From the NCBI RefSeq assembly GCF_019649055.1, contig NW_026570236.1, positions 1,612,001 to 1,676,000 of the forward strand: a stretch of DNA of 64,000 bases, in the 5' to 3' direction. Made by a program: the position numbers and the translations under genes. The first letter of the stretch is position 1. The number at the start of each line of letters is the position of its first letter. Source of the stretch: Paramacrobiotus metropolitanus. Taxonomy: Eukaryota > Tardigrada > Eutardigrada > Parachela > Macrobiotidae. Of this stretch, positions 11,903 through 22,770 are shown one piece after another. The notes beneath the pieces were generated by a model, which saw only the letters and a list, made by a program, of their open reading frames with translations, was not told where the DNA came from and searched no databases.

Positions 11903-13564
11903 ATGTCGTCCTTTCGAAAATGTCTCGAAAGGTTAAATCCAGAGTTAAGTCTTGCAAAGAATCTCTTATCTTCCGGGCGTTGGTCAATGCTTTTGTTGCC
12001 AAAATACCTGGTACCAACGTGCGTGGACATGAGTTGCGAGATCACATGCAAGTCGTACTGGCCGCAGGAGGTGTTGCAGCCCAGCGAGTTTTTGAACGAG
12101 CGCTCGCTCGTGTATCTGTTCGGAGACGCTGATCGTCCGTTGTGTTTCTCGGTCAATTTTTACTCTGAATTGGGCGAGACAGTTTACCAGTTAAACTACG
12201 ATCGTGTTGAGCGAGTGGCAGCGGGCGAGTTTATCGATACGGTTCCGATTCGTCCTACCAATGCTGGGTCAGTGGTGTACGCGCATTCGCTTGGTGCCGA
12301 AGAACTGGGTTTTCTGATGAACCATTACACCATGTTCATGGCCATCGTTCTGGATCCGGGGAATTACGACCGTTTGACGAAGTGTGCGTATCCTGTGCCG
12401 AAAATGCAGAAGTATCCGCCTTATGCGCTTTTTGGCAACGACGCACCAACGGTTGACGGAAAAGAGGCAGTTCTCAACACGAGCGCCGACATTTATGATC
12501 CGCACCATGCTTCTATGCCAGCAATCATGCCTAACGACGAAGAAATGAAGTTTTTGGAGAGCTTGGGAATTGTTGATTCAACGGGCGCTGATAAAGAGAA
12601 CGTTCACTTGCAGACCGGAAGTAGTGACTTTCCAGAAATTGAAATCATTTCCCCGCCCCCATCTCCAACGCCAGCCAAGAAGCGTCGCACTATACCGGAT
12701 GCTCCAATGAAAGTCGCCAAGCGAAAGCGGTTTTCTCAACCCAACCTTCACGAAGTTGTGGCAAGCTCGACTGGAAGTAAGTTATCTTTTACCGAGAATG
12801 TTTTAAAGAATTTCAAAATTCAATTTTCAGCAGGATAACAGTTTTTCGAAATTGTTTTGTAAATCGTCTATTATCGTATAAACGCATAGATTTTACCATC
12901 CTTTTTCGAAAAATTTTCGTTCTTGCAGTGTATCATCCACTGCATCAGAGTGTCACTCGTACAGGCAAAACCATGGCACCCGTTCCTAGTTTCTCTCCCA
13001 TGAGTCAAGTTTCACCAAACTACGCTGTCCAGAACGGAGCTGGGATGCTTACCCGTAACAATTTTTCTACACCGTCCACGTCAGGGTACACGAAGCAGAA
13101 TGGATCGTACCTTCCGGATCCGGCAGTGCTCAGCGCATCCAGCACCAACTTCGTACCAAGTAAGCAGTGCACAGCATATTTTCGCTCTCTTTTTTTTTTG
13201 CAGTAGTCAGTATATTATTCTAAGGTAAAGACATTTAATCGTAGACTATCATCAGTCGCACCAGCCATATCAGCAGCCGTATCAAAGCCCGATGACACAA
13301 CTGTTTGCGGAAGGTGGTCACGGACCGCAAGGGTATGACGCCTATATGCGTGAGCTGAGAGAGATGGAAGAGCGACAACGTCGAGAGCGTTTGGAGCAAG
13401 AGCAGCGTTTGCGAAGCGAGATGAACCGACTGTTCTATCAGGAATTCGTCCATGGACGGGAGGAGCCAAACGTGATGACCGGCGCAGGAATGCCAACGAG
13501 CTCTCGCGGTATCGATCCTGCAGCTCCGATTGTCCGTCAGAATGCTTTTCGTCACCGTCTGTAA
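11903..13564 (+). CDS. Spliced Polinton protein with proline-rich and basic segments, upstream of and probably joined to PolB
   Basis: Unknown function. Exons are 11903-12776, 12929-13159 and 13245-13564; both introns have GT-AG ends and join in phase. The first exon has a globular part, then a proline-rich stretch (PPPSPTPAKKRR) and basic clusters (KVAKRKRF) that look like nuclear localisation signals. The second exon is Ser/Thr/Asn-rich. The third begins with a His/Gln/Tyr-rich stretch and has a charged helix (MRELREMEERQRRERLEQ). The apparent stop TAA (13562-13564) lies inside a perfect donor, CGTCT|GTAAGT, at 13560/13561. Splicing from there to the acceptor at 13884 enters the polymerase frame in phase, so this may be the N-terminal part of one long polymerase product, with the short form arising from intron retention. 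Confidence 0.7.
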
Positions 13565-13884
13565 GTCGTTCCATCGCTTAAAGGTCGTCAAATTTCAATT
13601 TTACTCAAAGGAATCCACACAAGCGCAAGTTCTTATCAGTTGTACTGTTTTTTAATTTTTTTTCAAGCTGAATTTTGCAATTAGTCCTTCACATTACTGT
13701 TACCTGTTATTCTGTGTTGAAATCTTAATGAATATCAGCCTTCCGTGAATTTCGATTTTGCATGGTAACTGTTCCACGGTACTGTTTTTGCGATTCTGGT
13801 TTTTTACGCTTTTTTTTTTTTTTTTGGTTTTTTACGCTTTACCAATCATATTCGAAAAACGTAAGTGTACTTGTGTAATTGTAG

Positions 13885-16800
13885 CCCGGCATATTCAATA
13901 AAGCCAGAGACTCGTCAGATCACACCATCAGCGCGCTTTCACACTGTCGAGGACAGCTTCACCATATTTCGTCATGATCATATAGACCCCACTGATGCTG
14001 AAGGTTCTATGTACCGGCTGTACTTCATGTTTGAACATCTCTTAAGCTATCTTTACAATTACCACTCAGTCGAACCCGGTGACGCTGTTCGTGTAATTCT
14101 TCAACATGATTCGCTCACACGAGGCGCCGTGTCTACGGGAACCATGAAAGCTGACCACCTAAGCGCCAAGACGGTTCTTGACTTAATCGAACGAGCCAAC
14201 CGTAGTGGGAATACCGAATTCACGTTCTCGGAATCTTTTCGGTGCACGTTTCTAGTGGTTCATAACATCACAGGAGCCGGAAGCAATCGTTCCATAAAAA
14301 AGAATCGGCTGGCTTTCAAACTCTCGGAGTATCTTGAGCATCGTAAGAGCGTTGTGGTTATTCGCCCAAATGCTAAGTATGACCCAGATAATGTCCTATG
14401 CTGCTCTAGAGCTATAGCAATCGTACTTGCTAATGTACTGGAGCTTCCCAACTATAAGAAAATCCGGGATTCTAGCAAGAAGCCACAGCATGAGCTTGCT
14501 CAAAACTTGCGTTGGCAAGCTAAGGTTTTCCCGAAACCTTGCGGATTGCCGGAGCTGGACAAGTTTTCGGAACTCTTACGTGAGCGGTACGACTGTCAAC
14601 TACGTGTTATCGACGCGGAATGCCAGTTTTCCGAAACCTACGATTCTCCGGAGTGTAAACACCTCGTGACTCTAATCTACCACAACAAGCACTTCGATGC
14701 CGTCGTGAAACCTCATGCGCTGATGGGATTCGAAGGCAGATGTGAAACATGCGGAGTATTCTACAGAAGCAAACGACAACACAAATGTTTTGGGTTCTGT
14801 AATCTGTGTAGCGGTATTAAGTGTTACGGGCGCGGACGATACGACTGGCCTCGCGAAGACTTCCTTTGCAAAGACTGCAACAGAACATTTTATTCTAAAA
14901 AATGCTTCGACAACCACAAGGCGAACAAAAGTTATCTCACAAAAGGCAAAACGATATGCGAAGTTTGGAAAAGATGTTCGGAGTGTGGACTGTTTGTTAA
15001 CCCACCGAATCGCTTGCAGAGCGGACCGCATCAGTGCTATGCAACTCAGTGCAAAAATTGCAAAGAAATGGTAGAGCGGAATCACTTGTGCTATATTTTG
15101 TGTGGCGAGAAGGCAAAAAAGACTAAGGTGAAAAAATCTCAACGTTCGAAGAGCATACTGGTAGATGTCGACGATGTCGATGATGGTGATGATAGTGAAA
15201 CCATAACATTGGAGGATGATCAGACACTGGCCGAATCAGATGACTTTGAATACTTTGATGCCGAATCTGTTCTCAGCGCACCAGACAGTGAACCTAGTTC
15301 AGATGACGTGGAACGAACAGAGCAGAACATCACCAAGGCTGCGATTCAGAAATACGTCAGCAAGAAGTTCGTTTTTGACTTTGAAGCTGGCTTGGATTCT
15401 TCACGATATCATTATCCAAATATGGCAGCGCTCATGTGTTTGGATGACGATAATTTCAGTTTGACGTTCCGTGGCACTTCTTGCGCCGATGACTTGCTTG
15501 AATGGATCTTCAAGCACACAAAGGAGTGCACATTTCTCTCACACAACGGTCGACGATATGACAACTATTTCATCCTTCGCGCTCTTGAAGGACAGGGACA
15601 TTACGCTCGGAAAATTCAGGATGGAGCCAGTCTTACCCTCATCACGGTTCCCGGAGTAAATGCCAGATTCGTCGATACGCTGTCATTCATGCCGAGAAGT
15701 CTTGCAGAGCTTCCAAAAGATCTCGGGATTAGTCATCTCGTTCTTAAAGGATTTTTTCCGTATCTGTTTAACGCACCGGAAAACGAAAACTACGTTGGAG
15801 CAGTACCAGGTACGAAAATTTCGAATTTGCTCTGTAACTTATCCGCATGCTTGAGTCGCAGTGCGCTTACCAGGACTTTTCGAAATTTCAGCAAAAGAAT
15901 TTTTCAACACTGAAAGAATGTCTGCATCGAAAGTAAAAGAGTTTGAGCAGTGGTACGCAAATGCCGTGTCCTCCTTTGGCAATAACTACAATCTTATGGA
16001 CGAGTGCGAGAAGTACTGCGTGAACGATGTTCTAGTTCTACGTGAGTGTGCCAAGATTACACGAGCATCGTTTACCAATCTGTTCCCTGGATTGGATCCT
16101 TTTGATGAACCCACGAACCCGTCTGCCGTTATGAAAGCCTTTCAGGTACACTACCTGCAGCCTGAGACAATTGGCATACTTCCAGCTAACGGCTATGGTA
16201 GGGCTCATAATCAGAGCGATAAGGCAGTTCAATGGATGACATGGTTCGAGAATAGCACAGGAACGGAGGTACAACATGCCCGGAAACTAGAGGGGGAGCT
16301 TTACATTGGACCATACCCCGTGGACGGATTTGACGAGTTTGGCGATGTCTGGCAATTTTACGGGTGTTTCTGGCATGGCTGTCGTAAGTGTTTTCCGAAT
16401 CCTAATCGCATGAATACAGTAAGAATGAAAACGTTTGGAGAGTTGCGGGAAGAAACAAAACGAATCGAGCATTACATCCGAAACGTCTATCCCAATCAAG
16501 AAAACCCTGAAGTGCGGGTGCGTGGGTTCCGCAGCATATGGAAATGCAATTTCGATGAAAAAGTTAAAACCGGAGATATCACAGTGGGCAAGGATTTTCG
16601 AAAGCGCTTGAATGTTCGTGATCACTTGTTCGGTGGACGAACAGAAGTTTTCTCGGTCTACAAAGACATTCCAGCTGGCTGCAAGGGCAAAGCGTTGGAT
16701 TTCATTTCCTTGTATCCATCAGTCATGATCTTTGGAGAGTATCCTGTCGGCCATCCGAAAATTATCTTTCCTGACTTTCCGGCATCAAGAAAGCCATTCA

Positions 16801-18254
16801 GGCTGAGTGAATATTTCGGGGTTGTGTATTGTCTTGTCTGGCCGCCGTACGAGTTGAAAGTGCCCACCCTTCCGTGCCGATTTGCTGACGGGCGAACAGT
16901 GTACACTCTGTGCAGGACGTGCTCAGAACAGTTAAATATCTCTAAGCCTTGTACTCATGGGCCAATGGAAAGAGGTTTCGACGGTGCTTGGACCACGCCT
17001 CTCCTTTCTCAGGCTGTCAGTGACGGGTATTTGATTCGGAAAGTTTATGAAGTCCATCATTTTCCGAACCGTAGTAAGTTCCACAAAGACACTCGAACAG
17101 GAGGAATTTTTGCGAAGTTTTTGCTCGATCTCATTCGCGCAAAAATCGTCAGCAGCGGCTTTCCTTCGCACATTACAACGGCCGAAGAGGAACTTCGATA
17201 CTGTCAGAAGTATGAGGAATAGCTCGGAATTGTTTTTACACCAGACGAAGTCAGCTGTAATCCCGGTTTACGTCATTCCAGCAAAATCAGTGCAAATTGC
17301 GTTTGGGGACGGTAAGGAATGTGATTCAAGAGTGTTCTATCATTTCTTGAATCATTTTCCTTATTAGGTATGTCATGAAAGAAATTTATCGACAGAATAA
17401 ATACTGCCACACGTACAAGGATATGAAGGACATTGTTTTCAACAATCAGTACATTACCAACGATGTACGGATGGTTAACGATGGGAATTCGATTGATGTT
17501 ACATTTCAAGAGAAGGCTGGATGGGTATGAAAATTTCGATTTTGTCGTGTAAATTCTCCTCTTCTGGTTGACTGAGAGCTTATCTCCTTGCATTTTTCGA
17601 AAATTCTTTTAGGTAGCCCCAAACAACCGCACTAACCCGTACATCGGCAAATTCACTACTGAGCTAGCCCAACTCGAATTGCTTAAAGCACTGCGCACTG
17701 TAGAAGATCGCTTGCTCTACTGCGACACTGACTCTGTAATGTTCGTAAGTGTTCCGGGAATGCCTGATCCACCCGTTGGCGAGATAATTGGTCAATTGTC
17801 TGACGACCTTGGTGGAAAACATTTCGTTGAATAGGATGCACTCGCTAAGAAAACGTACTGCCAAGTGATGGATAACGGTGAACAGCGGATTAAGTGCAAA
17901 GGAATCCCAAAAAGTGATGGGCTGAAAGATCGTGTTAATATTAAAACATTAAAGTCAATGTTGTTTGGAGAGGGTCCCGCACAGATAACTGCATGTCATG
18001 ACATTACGTTTAAAAAAGACACCGATCAGCTAAGCATTCAAACAGTGCCCTTGATCCGCCGCATTGGTTGTACTGTAACTAGCCGTGTAATTGGGCGTGA
18101 CTTTGAAACTTTTCCGCTTGGCTATCGCGGTATACCGTTTCCTGCAGTTGACTCTCTAGAGTTTAAAATCGTGAATCAGTTGATGGAGCGTTTTAATCCA
18201 GATATGCTCACTGAGGATCTCGATAACGACGATCCGGGATATTTTATCGACTAA
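13885..18254 (+). pseudogene. polB: Protein-primed family-B DNA polymerase of Polinton, spliced, with two in-frame TAG codons
   Basis: Replicative DNA polymerase of the element. Exons are 13885-15809, 15892-17311, 17368-17524 and 17613-18254; all junctions are GT-AG and in phase. Order: N-terminal Polinton domain (RGAVSTG region), a Cys/His-rich insert of about 120 residues (14730-15090), an acidic linker, ExoI (FDFEA), ExoII (HNGRRYDNY), ExoIII (YCVND), TPR region, motif A (DFISLYPSVM), motif B (KISANCVWG), motif C (YCDTDSVM) and the KKTYC region. TAG codons interrupt the frame at 17220-17222 (between motifs A and B) and 17832-17834 (after motif C). TAG is a normal stop in other genes of the element, so reassignment is unlikely. 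The first exon has no ATG until 14009, inside conserved sequence; a start upstream via the preceding gene fits better. Probably a recently inactivated gene, or read through at low level. Confidence 0.9.
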
Positions 18255-18274
18255 TCTTTGATGGTGTTCTCCGA

Positions 18275-18790
18275 ATGAAAATGTGTTCTTTAAAATCTGC
18301 TAATGATGGTACATTAAAGCTTGAACTTATTTCGGGTTTATGCACTGATTGCGATCATCGTCTTGATTTTCATTGCTCTAAACGAACTGCTTATAAGCGG
18401 TGTACAGCGGCGTTTAAATATATTCTTGGCTGTCTACTAAATCAGCAGTTTTTAAAATCGGAAAGAATGGTGTGTCGCGCTTGTTATCGCCTAGATATGA
18501 ATCATACTTGTTTGAATCGTGTTGAAGATCGACAATATAAAGAAAGTTTGTTTTATACCCTGTTAAACTCTGTGAATAAGAAACAGTTGCGTTCATTATT
18601 TAAAGATGTCGTCGAGGAATACACTGGCCAGAATGTTCAAATTTGTTCGTGCGTAATGTTTTACAAATGCCTGACTGTTTGGAGAAGCCAAATGCGAATG
18701 CAGTTTTTGAACTCAGCGATTCCAAAAGGACTTGACAGTCGCCTCGCGACAATCATCCATGGAAAATTTACTGAAAAAAATTTATTTTGA
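18275..18790 (+). CDS. Cysteine-rich Polinton ORF of unknown function
   Basis: A 171-residue frame starting 21 bp after the PolB stop and overlapping the integrase start by 32 bp. It has paired cysteines that could bind zinc (CTDC, then HCSKRTAYKRC, then CRAC and a HTC), so a zinc-ribbon-like fold is possible. The second half is helical and charged. I do not recognise the family. It might be an accessory DNA-binding factor. Codon use looks like its neighbours, but homology evidence is lacking. Confidence 0.5.
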   Translation: MKMCSLKSANDGTLKLELISGLCTDCDHRLDFHCSKRTAYKRCTAAFKYILGCLLNQQFLKSERMVCRACYRLDMNHTCLNRVEDRQYKESLFYTLLNSVNKKQLRSLFKDVVEEYTGQNVQICSCVMFYKCLTVWRSQMRMQFLNSAIPKGLDSRLATIIHGKFTEKNLF

Positions 18791-19856
18791 TCCTTCGTCT
18801 CCCGGCGCATTCGGCGGTATCGTTCCTCTTCTACGGGAAGCGCAAAAACATTCCAAAGACACTGTGCCCCCCGACGCTGTTAAGGAATTCTTTAGTCGAC
18901 AGCGGGCGTACACATTACATAAGCCTGTACGGAAAAATTTTCAACGCTTACGTTTTGTTGTTTCTGGACCTGAAGATCAGCTGCAGGCGGATCTCATTGA
19001 TTACAGTGCTTTTGCTAATCAGAATGATGGCTACAATTATCTTCTTGTTGTTGAAGACTGCTTCTCTCGTCGTGCTTGGATTGAACCAGTTAAACGTAAA
19101 AGTGCTGTGGATGTGAAAAATGCCTTCCGTTTAATTTTGAATCGTTGTGGATTTGTTCCTAATAAAGTACAAACTGATTTGGGCACTGAGTTCTACAACT
19201 CTGATTTTCAACGTTTAATGAACGAATACGGAATTGAGCATTTTTCAACAAACAACGCTGAGATTAAGGCAGGTCAAGTGGAACGTCTCAATCGCACTAT
19301 ATCCACGAAGCTGTTCAGATATTTTTCGCACAACCGGACAAAAAAGTGGATTGATGTTATTCAAAAATTTATTGATGCGTACAACAACAGCCCACATAGA
19401 AGCTTAAATTTTCATACGCCAAACGAAGTAACAAAAGATACAACCGAAAAGTTTAACAAAATTCTTTACGGGGACAAGTCAAAATATGCAGCAAAAAGAG
19501 CGATTAAAGAAACACCGCGTGTCGGTGATTTTGTTCGGCTTTCGCTGAAGAAAACTCAGATGGAGAAGGGATACACACCAGGGTGGACAATTGAAGTATA
19601 TCGAGTAAAATCTTTGCAAATACATGAAGGAATTCCGATGTATAAAGTTGAAGATTTACTGAACGAAGAAATGGATGGGCGGTTTTACATGTGGGAAGTA
19701 CAGAAAGTTCCTAAAGACACTCCTGAGTCTGCTGAAATCGCAGTGCTCTCGCGAAAAGGCAACAAAGTTTTGATACGTTACGTTGGTTGGCACAAGAAGT
19801 TTGATAAATGGATTTCCGTTGCACAACTTAAGCGCTTGGGACTCGTACTTGTATAA
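18759..19856 (+). CDS. int: Polinton retroviral-type integrase (DDE) with chromo-like C-terminus
   Basis: Catalyses insertion of the element. The start at ATG 18759 gives 365 residues beginning MENLLKKIYFDPSSPGAFGG, the usual Polinton integrase N-terminus. The rve catalytic core shows the triad: Asp in LQADLIDYSAF, Asp in VQTDLGTEFYN and Glu in AGQVERLNRT. The C-terminus (VLIRYVGWHKKFDKWI) matches the chromodomain-like tail common in Polinton integrases. The frame is intact and unspliced. It follows the Cys-rich ORF with a 32-bp overlap. Function should be intact as judged by sequence. Confidence 0.95.
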   Translation: MENLLKKIYFDPSSPGAFGGIVPLLREAQKHSKDTVPPDAVKEFFSRQRAYTLHKPVRKNFQRLRFVVSGPEDQLQADLIDYSAFANQNDGYNYLLVVEDCFSRRAWIEPVKRKSAVDVKNAFRLILNRCGFVPNKVQTDLGTEFYNSDFQRLMNEYGIEHFSTNNAEIKAGQVERLNRTISTKLFRYFSHNRTKKWIDVIQKFIDAYNNSPHRSLNFHTPNEVTKDTTEKFNKILYGDKSKYAAKRAIKETPRVGDFVRLSLKKTQMEKGYTPGWTIEVYRVKSLQIHEGIPMYKVEDLLNEEMDGRFYMWEVQKVPKDTPESAEIAVLSRKGNKVLIRYVGWHKKFDKWISVAQLKRLGLVLV

Positions 19857-19962
19857 GACATAGAATTTCGAAAAGGTCGTGTACGTGTGTCTTGAATTTC
19901 TCTGAGAGTGTTAGTTACACTTTGTTTTCGAAATTTTTGTATTTCCTACTCTAGTTTGAAGA
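19857..19962 (+). promoter_or_regulatory. Short intergenic region with paired TTTCGAAA motifs
   Basis: The gap between integrase and the capsid cluster has ATTTCGAAAAGG at about 19865 and TTTTCGAAATTTTT at about 19926, about 61 bp apart. The same pairing and spacing recurs in introns and other gaps of the element. It may be the promoter of the virion cluster or a spliced leader segment; this is inference. Confidence 0.4.
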
Positions 19963-20370
19963 ATGGATAATTTCAATATAACTGTCACTTCGGATGCTGT
20001 GGCTGGCAACTCGTCGTCCGAGTTCAGTGTGTTTTTGCCTAATTATATTCAATTACTGACTGAATTTGAAGTAGCTTTGTCGTATCTGCAATGTCCGCCG
20101 AACTTGAGATCAAAAAATCTGGGAACGTTGTGTGTGTTAAGTGATCTAGTGCGAAGTCAAATTGTCAACAAAACTCTAGTATCTCTCCTTGCGATTGTTC
20201 CGACCAAGCAAGTGACGGGCGGAAACGCTTACGTTCCTAAACTGCAGTACATTAACGTCGAAAACAGTCAGTTTGATCGTTTACTCTTTTCGATAACTGA
20301 TCTTGAAGGACGTGCAGTTGATTTTGATAAAGGAACAACGGTTCTGCAATTAAATTTTCGCCGTCGATAA
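19963..20370 (+). CDS. Polinton minor capsid protein (penton-like, single jelly roll)
   Basis: Predicted vertex protein of the Polinton virion. 135 residues, beginning MDNFNITVTSDAVAGNSSSE. The phrases VLSDLVRSQIVNKTLVSLL and the ending TVLQLNFRRR fit the Polinton penton-type family, in which a strand-rich protein ends in a similar short basic motif. It is shorter than many relatives, so it may be a compact form. Its TAA stop overlaps the next ATG by one base (TAATG), implying co-translation from one mRNA. It heads the intronless plus-strand virion cluster. Confidence 0.8.
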   Translation: MDNFNITVTSDAVAGNSSSEFSVFLPNYIQLLTEFEVALSYLQCPPNLRSKNLGTLCVLSDLVRSQIVNKTLVSLLAIVPTKQVTGGNAYVPKLQYINVENSQFDRLLFSITDLEGRAVDFDKGTTVLQLNFRRR

Positions 20371-20861
20371 TGGATGAAGTTAATAGTTTTTCGATTCCCG
20401 CGCAAGTTTACGTCCAACTATTATCTCCAAATTATACCTCAAATGTCGGTCATGTACAGAATGGATACGGCTCGTTGGGAAATTTTTTCGGAAGCCTTGC
20501 TCGAACAGCAAAAAATGTTATTTTTCCTAATTTGGTTCGTTTGGGTCGAAATGTTGTTAACGATGTTATGCAGAATAAGACAACCTTATTAGACTCCGCC
20601 CAGTCAAGAACGCGTGAAACTCTGGCAAACATGGCCGCTGATTTGCAAAAGGGGAAGGGCAGACGACGAAAGCGTCAACGCAAGACTAAAAAGACTTCGG
20701 TGAAGCCAGTAATAAAGAAAAAACGCGCGCGACGTACCAAATCAGTTTCAAAAAAGCCAAAGGGAAAACGTTTGCATAAAAAGCGGACCCGCAAGCAAAC
20801 TCATCGCACCCGTCGTCATCGTAAACGACTTCGATTGCCTTTAAGCACAATTTTACACTAA
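20370..20861 (+). CDS. Basic minor virion protein, adenovirus pVI/core-like
   Basis: 163 residues in two parts. The first has an amphipathic stretch (GSLGNFFGSLARTAKNVI) followed by helical sequence up to LANMAADLQKG. The second is extremely basic, with Arg/Lys runs (GRRRKRQRKTKKTS and similar) to the end. Proteins with this layout lie next to the capsid gene in Polintons and resemble adenovirus cement or core proteins. The basic half could bind DNA. This is relevant because a histone-like protein is also encoded. It starts inside the previous stop codon and ends 11 bp before the major capsid ATG. Role is inferred from position and composition. Confidence 0.7.
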   Translation: MDEVNSFSIPAQVYVQLLSPNYTSNVGHVQNGYGSLGNFFGSLARTAKNVIFPNLVRLGRNVVNDVMQNKTTLLDSAQSRTRETLANMAADLQKGKGRRRKRQRKTKKTSVKPVIKKKRARRTKSVSKKPKGKRLHKKRTRKQTHRTRRHRKRLRLPLSTILH

Positions 20862-20872
20862 CTCATTTGAGA

Positions 20873-22207
20873 ATGGCGGACGTCCATCCCCACGCGCCTC
20901 TGTGCTTAAAATCCGAGCTTGATCATTTTTCCTTACCCCCAACTCAGACGGCAATCGAATCAGCAAAATATGTTCTGTATAACCCTATCGGAAATACTTT
21001 AGATGTGGATACTATTAGTTGGGAAATTGCCGGAACGCCGGATGAAATGCTAGATTTAGCGCACAGCTCTATCCTACTTGACGTCGCTGTTTTAACATCT
21101 GCGAACGTCGCGCCGGCTGCAGCTATCGAGTGGGGACCTGTAAATAATTTTGCGCGAAGTTTGTTCAGCGGGCACGAGCTTCTTTTCATTAGCGAAACGG
21201 TGTCTTGTAATCCGTCTCTATCGCATTATTCTTCATATTTCGAAAACCTTCTAAACTACGGAAATGATGGCCAAAAGCAGTTGCTTGGGTCTGGTTTCTC
21301 GCTGGATGACGCCAGTCTTTTTGACTCGTTCTGCCTTGCCGTGCCTGATCCTAATCCGAATAATATTCAGCTTAACGAGGGTTACATTGCTCGTAGAGAG
21401 CAGTTCGCAAACGGTACCATGTGGAACATGTTTATGAAGTTCCCGAGCGATCTCGCGAACCAACCACGTCTGAAACCCTCGAAAATTGATATGAAGCTTG
21501 TTTTATCACGTTCAAAAGACAGGTTTGCCTTGGTATCGTCTGTGGCACAGCCGGACCTTAAAATCGTTATAAAACGAGCGGCACTTAAATTACGCAAAAT
21601 TAAGCTCGACCCGGAATTTCTTTTGGCCCACGAAATAATGATTCAAAAACGTAATGCAATGATTCCGTACGTTGAATCAAACGTTTTGGAGATGACTATC
21701 CCAAACGGGAGCAGTCATTGGTCAAGGGACGATTTGTTTCGAGGTGTGATACCAAAACAAATTTTTGTGGCCCTAGTGCACGCGGAGGCTGTTGGTGGAA
21801 ATATTGCTCGAAATCCCTATCGGTTCGACAGATATGGCGTTAGCCAGATCATAACTTACATAAATTCAGAACCGTTTCCGGGTAAAGCTCTCGAAATTTC
21901 GGATACTAACTCAAGAGATGGGTATCAAAGTCTCCTAGAAACAACAGGGATGATTTACAAAAACTCCGCGTTACCTTTCGCGCAGTCCGACTGGCGAAAC
22001 GGGTTTGCTATTTACGGTTTCAATCTGGAGCCGGATGTCGGCGACCATTCATGTATAAACCCCACCAAGAAAGGCATTCTGGGTCTCTCGTTAACATTTT
22101 CAACGCCTACGACAAATACTCTCTCCATTCTTATCTATTACAACAAAAACGCGTTGGTCGAGATAGACTCGCGTAGGAATGTCTATTGTCCATACAAGCG
22201 AGCTTGA
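20873..22207 (+). CDS. mcp: Polinton major capsid protein (double jelly roll, F54H12.2-like)
   Basis: Predicted to form the icosahedral shell. The ATG at 20873 gives 444 residues. The N-terminal region (LPPTQTAIESAKYVLYNPI) and the strand-rich DLAHSSILLDVAV match the family often annotated as F54H12.2-like in animal genomes, shown by structure prediction studies to be double-jelly-roll capsid proteins. The C-terminal NTLSILIYYNKNALVEID is also typical. The frame is intact. The stop is 2 bp before the protease ATG. Intactness of the capsid genes contrasts with the broken polymerase. Confidence 0.93.
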   Translation: MADVHPHAPLCLKSELDHFSLPPTQTAIESAKYVLYNPIGNTLDVDTISWEIAGTPDEMLDLAHSSILLDVAVLTSANVAPAAAIEWGPVNNFARSLFSGHELLFISETVSCNPSLSHYSSYFENLLNYGNDGQKQLLGSGFSLDDASLFDSFCLAVPDPNPNNIQLNEGYIARREQFANGTMWNMFMKFPSDLANQPRLKPSKIDMKLVLSRSKDRFALVSSVAQPDLKIVIKRAALKLRKIKLDPEFLLAHEIMIQKRNAMIPYVESNVLEMTIPNGSSHWSRDDLFRGVIPKQIFVALVHAEAVGGNIARNPYRFDRYGVSQIITYINSEPFPGKALEISDTNSRDGYQSLLETTGMIYKNSALPFAQSDWRNGFAIYGFNLEPDVGDHSCINPTKKGILGLSLTFSTPTTNTLSILIYYNKNALVEIDSRRNVYCPYKRA

Positions 22208-22209
22208 AA

Positions 22210-22770
22210 ATGAATAATCTACAGTTGCTGGATATAGTCCAGCACGACCCTTGTCTTAGAGGCAGCTTTCTTGGAGTATTCGCAAGAGATGCGCTTCCAA
22301 CGCTGAAAAAGATTAAATATCCTGTCGCTCTCATTGTCAACAGCGATAAGAAAGCGTTGCCAGGGCAACACTGGCTAGAAGTTTTCGCCAAGAACCAGAA
22401 AAGTATCTCGTTTTTCGACTCCTTCGGAAAATCAGCGTTGTTTTATGGAATCGAGATTGACAAATTCATTGTGGAAAATTTTCCAAACGCTCATGGTCAT
22501 TACCAAGAAAACCATACTCGACTGCAGCATCCCAATTCTAGTTTGTGTGGACTGTTCTGTATTTTTTTCCTGTATTATTCTTGTCGTGGGCTAAATCTTC
22601 GTCAAATTATCGATAAACTTGAATATCATAAAAATTGGAAGCGAAATGATGTCTTATTGAAGGCATTTGCTAAAAAACACCTTCGTGTATGTAAACGTCC
22701 TGAGATATGTTTGAAAAATGTGTCCAAAAAGCAATATTCTCTCCCTATGTATAAAGTGTTGCTGTTGTAA
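22210..22770 (+). CDS. pro: Adenain-like cysteine protease (virion maturation protease)
   Basis: Predicted to cleave capsid and core precursors. The ATG at 22210 gives 186 residues. The catalytic set is visible: His54 in PGQHWLEVF, Asp70 in FFDSFG, Gln106 in RLQHPN and Cys113 in SSLCGLFC. This order and spacing is that of the C5/Ulp1-like proteases of adenoviruses and Polintons. The frame is intact and ends the plus-strand virion cluster, 2 bp after the major capsid stop. Confidence 0.93.
   Translation: MNNLQLLDIVQHDPCLRGSFLGVFARDALPTLKKIKYPVALIVNSDKKALPGQHWLEVFAKNQKSISFFDSFGKSALFYGIEIDKFIVENFPNAHGHYQENHTRLQHPNSSLCGLFCIFFLYYSCRGLNLRQIIDKLEYHKNWKRNDVLLKAFAKKHLRVCKRPEICLKNVSKKQYSLPMYKVLLL

Noticed and set aside
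17220-17834. Recoding of TAG as a sense codon in the element
   Set aside because: PX-like, LRR and histone-like genes end with TAG at plausible protein ends, so TAG acts as a stop.
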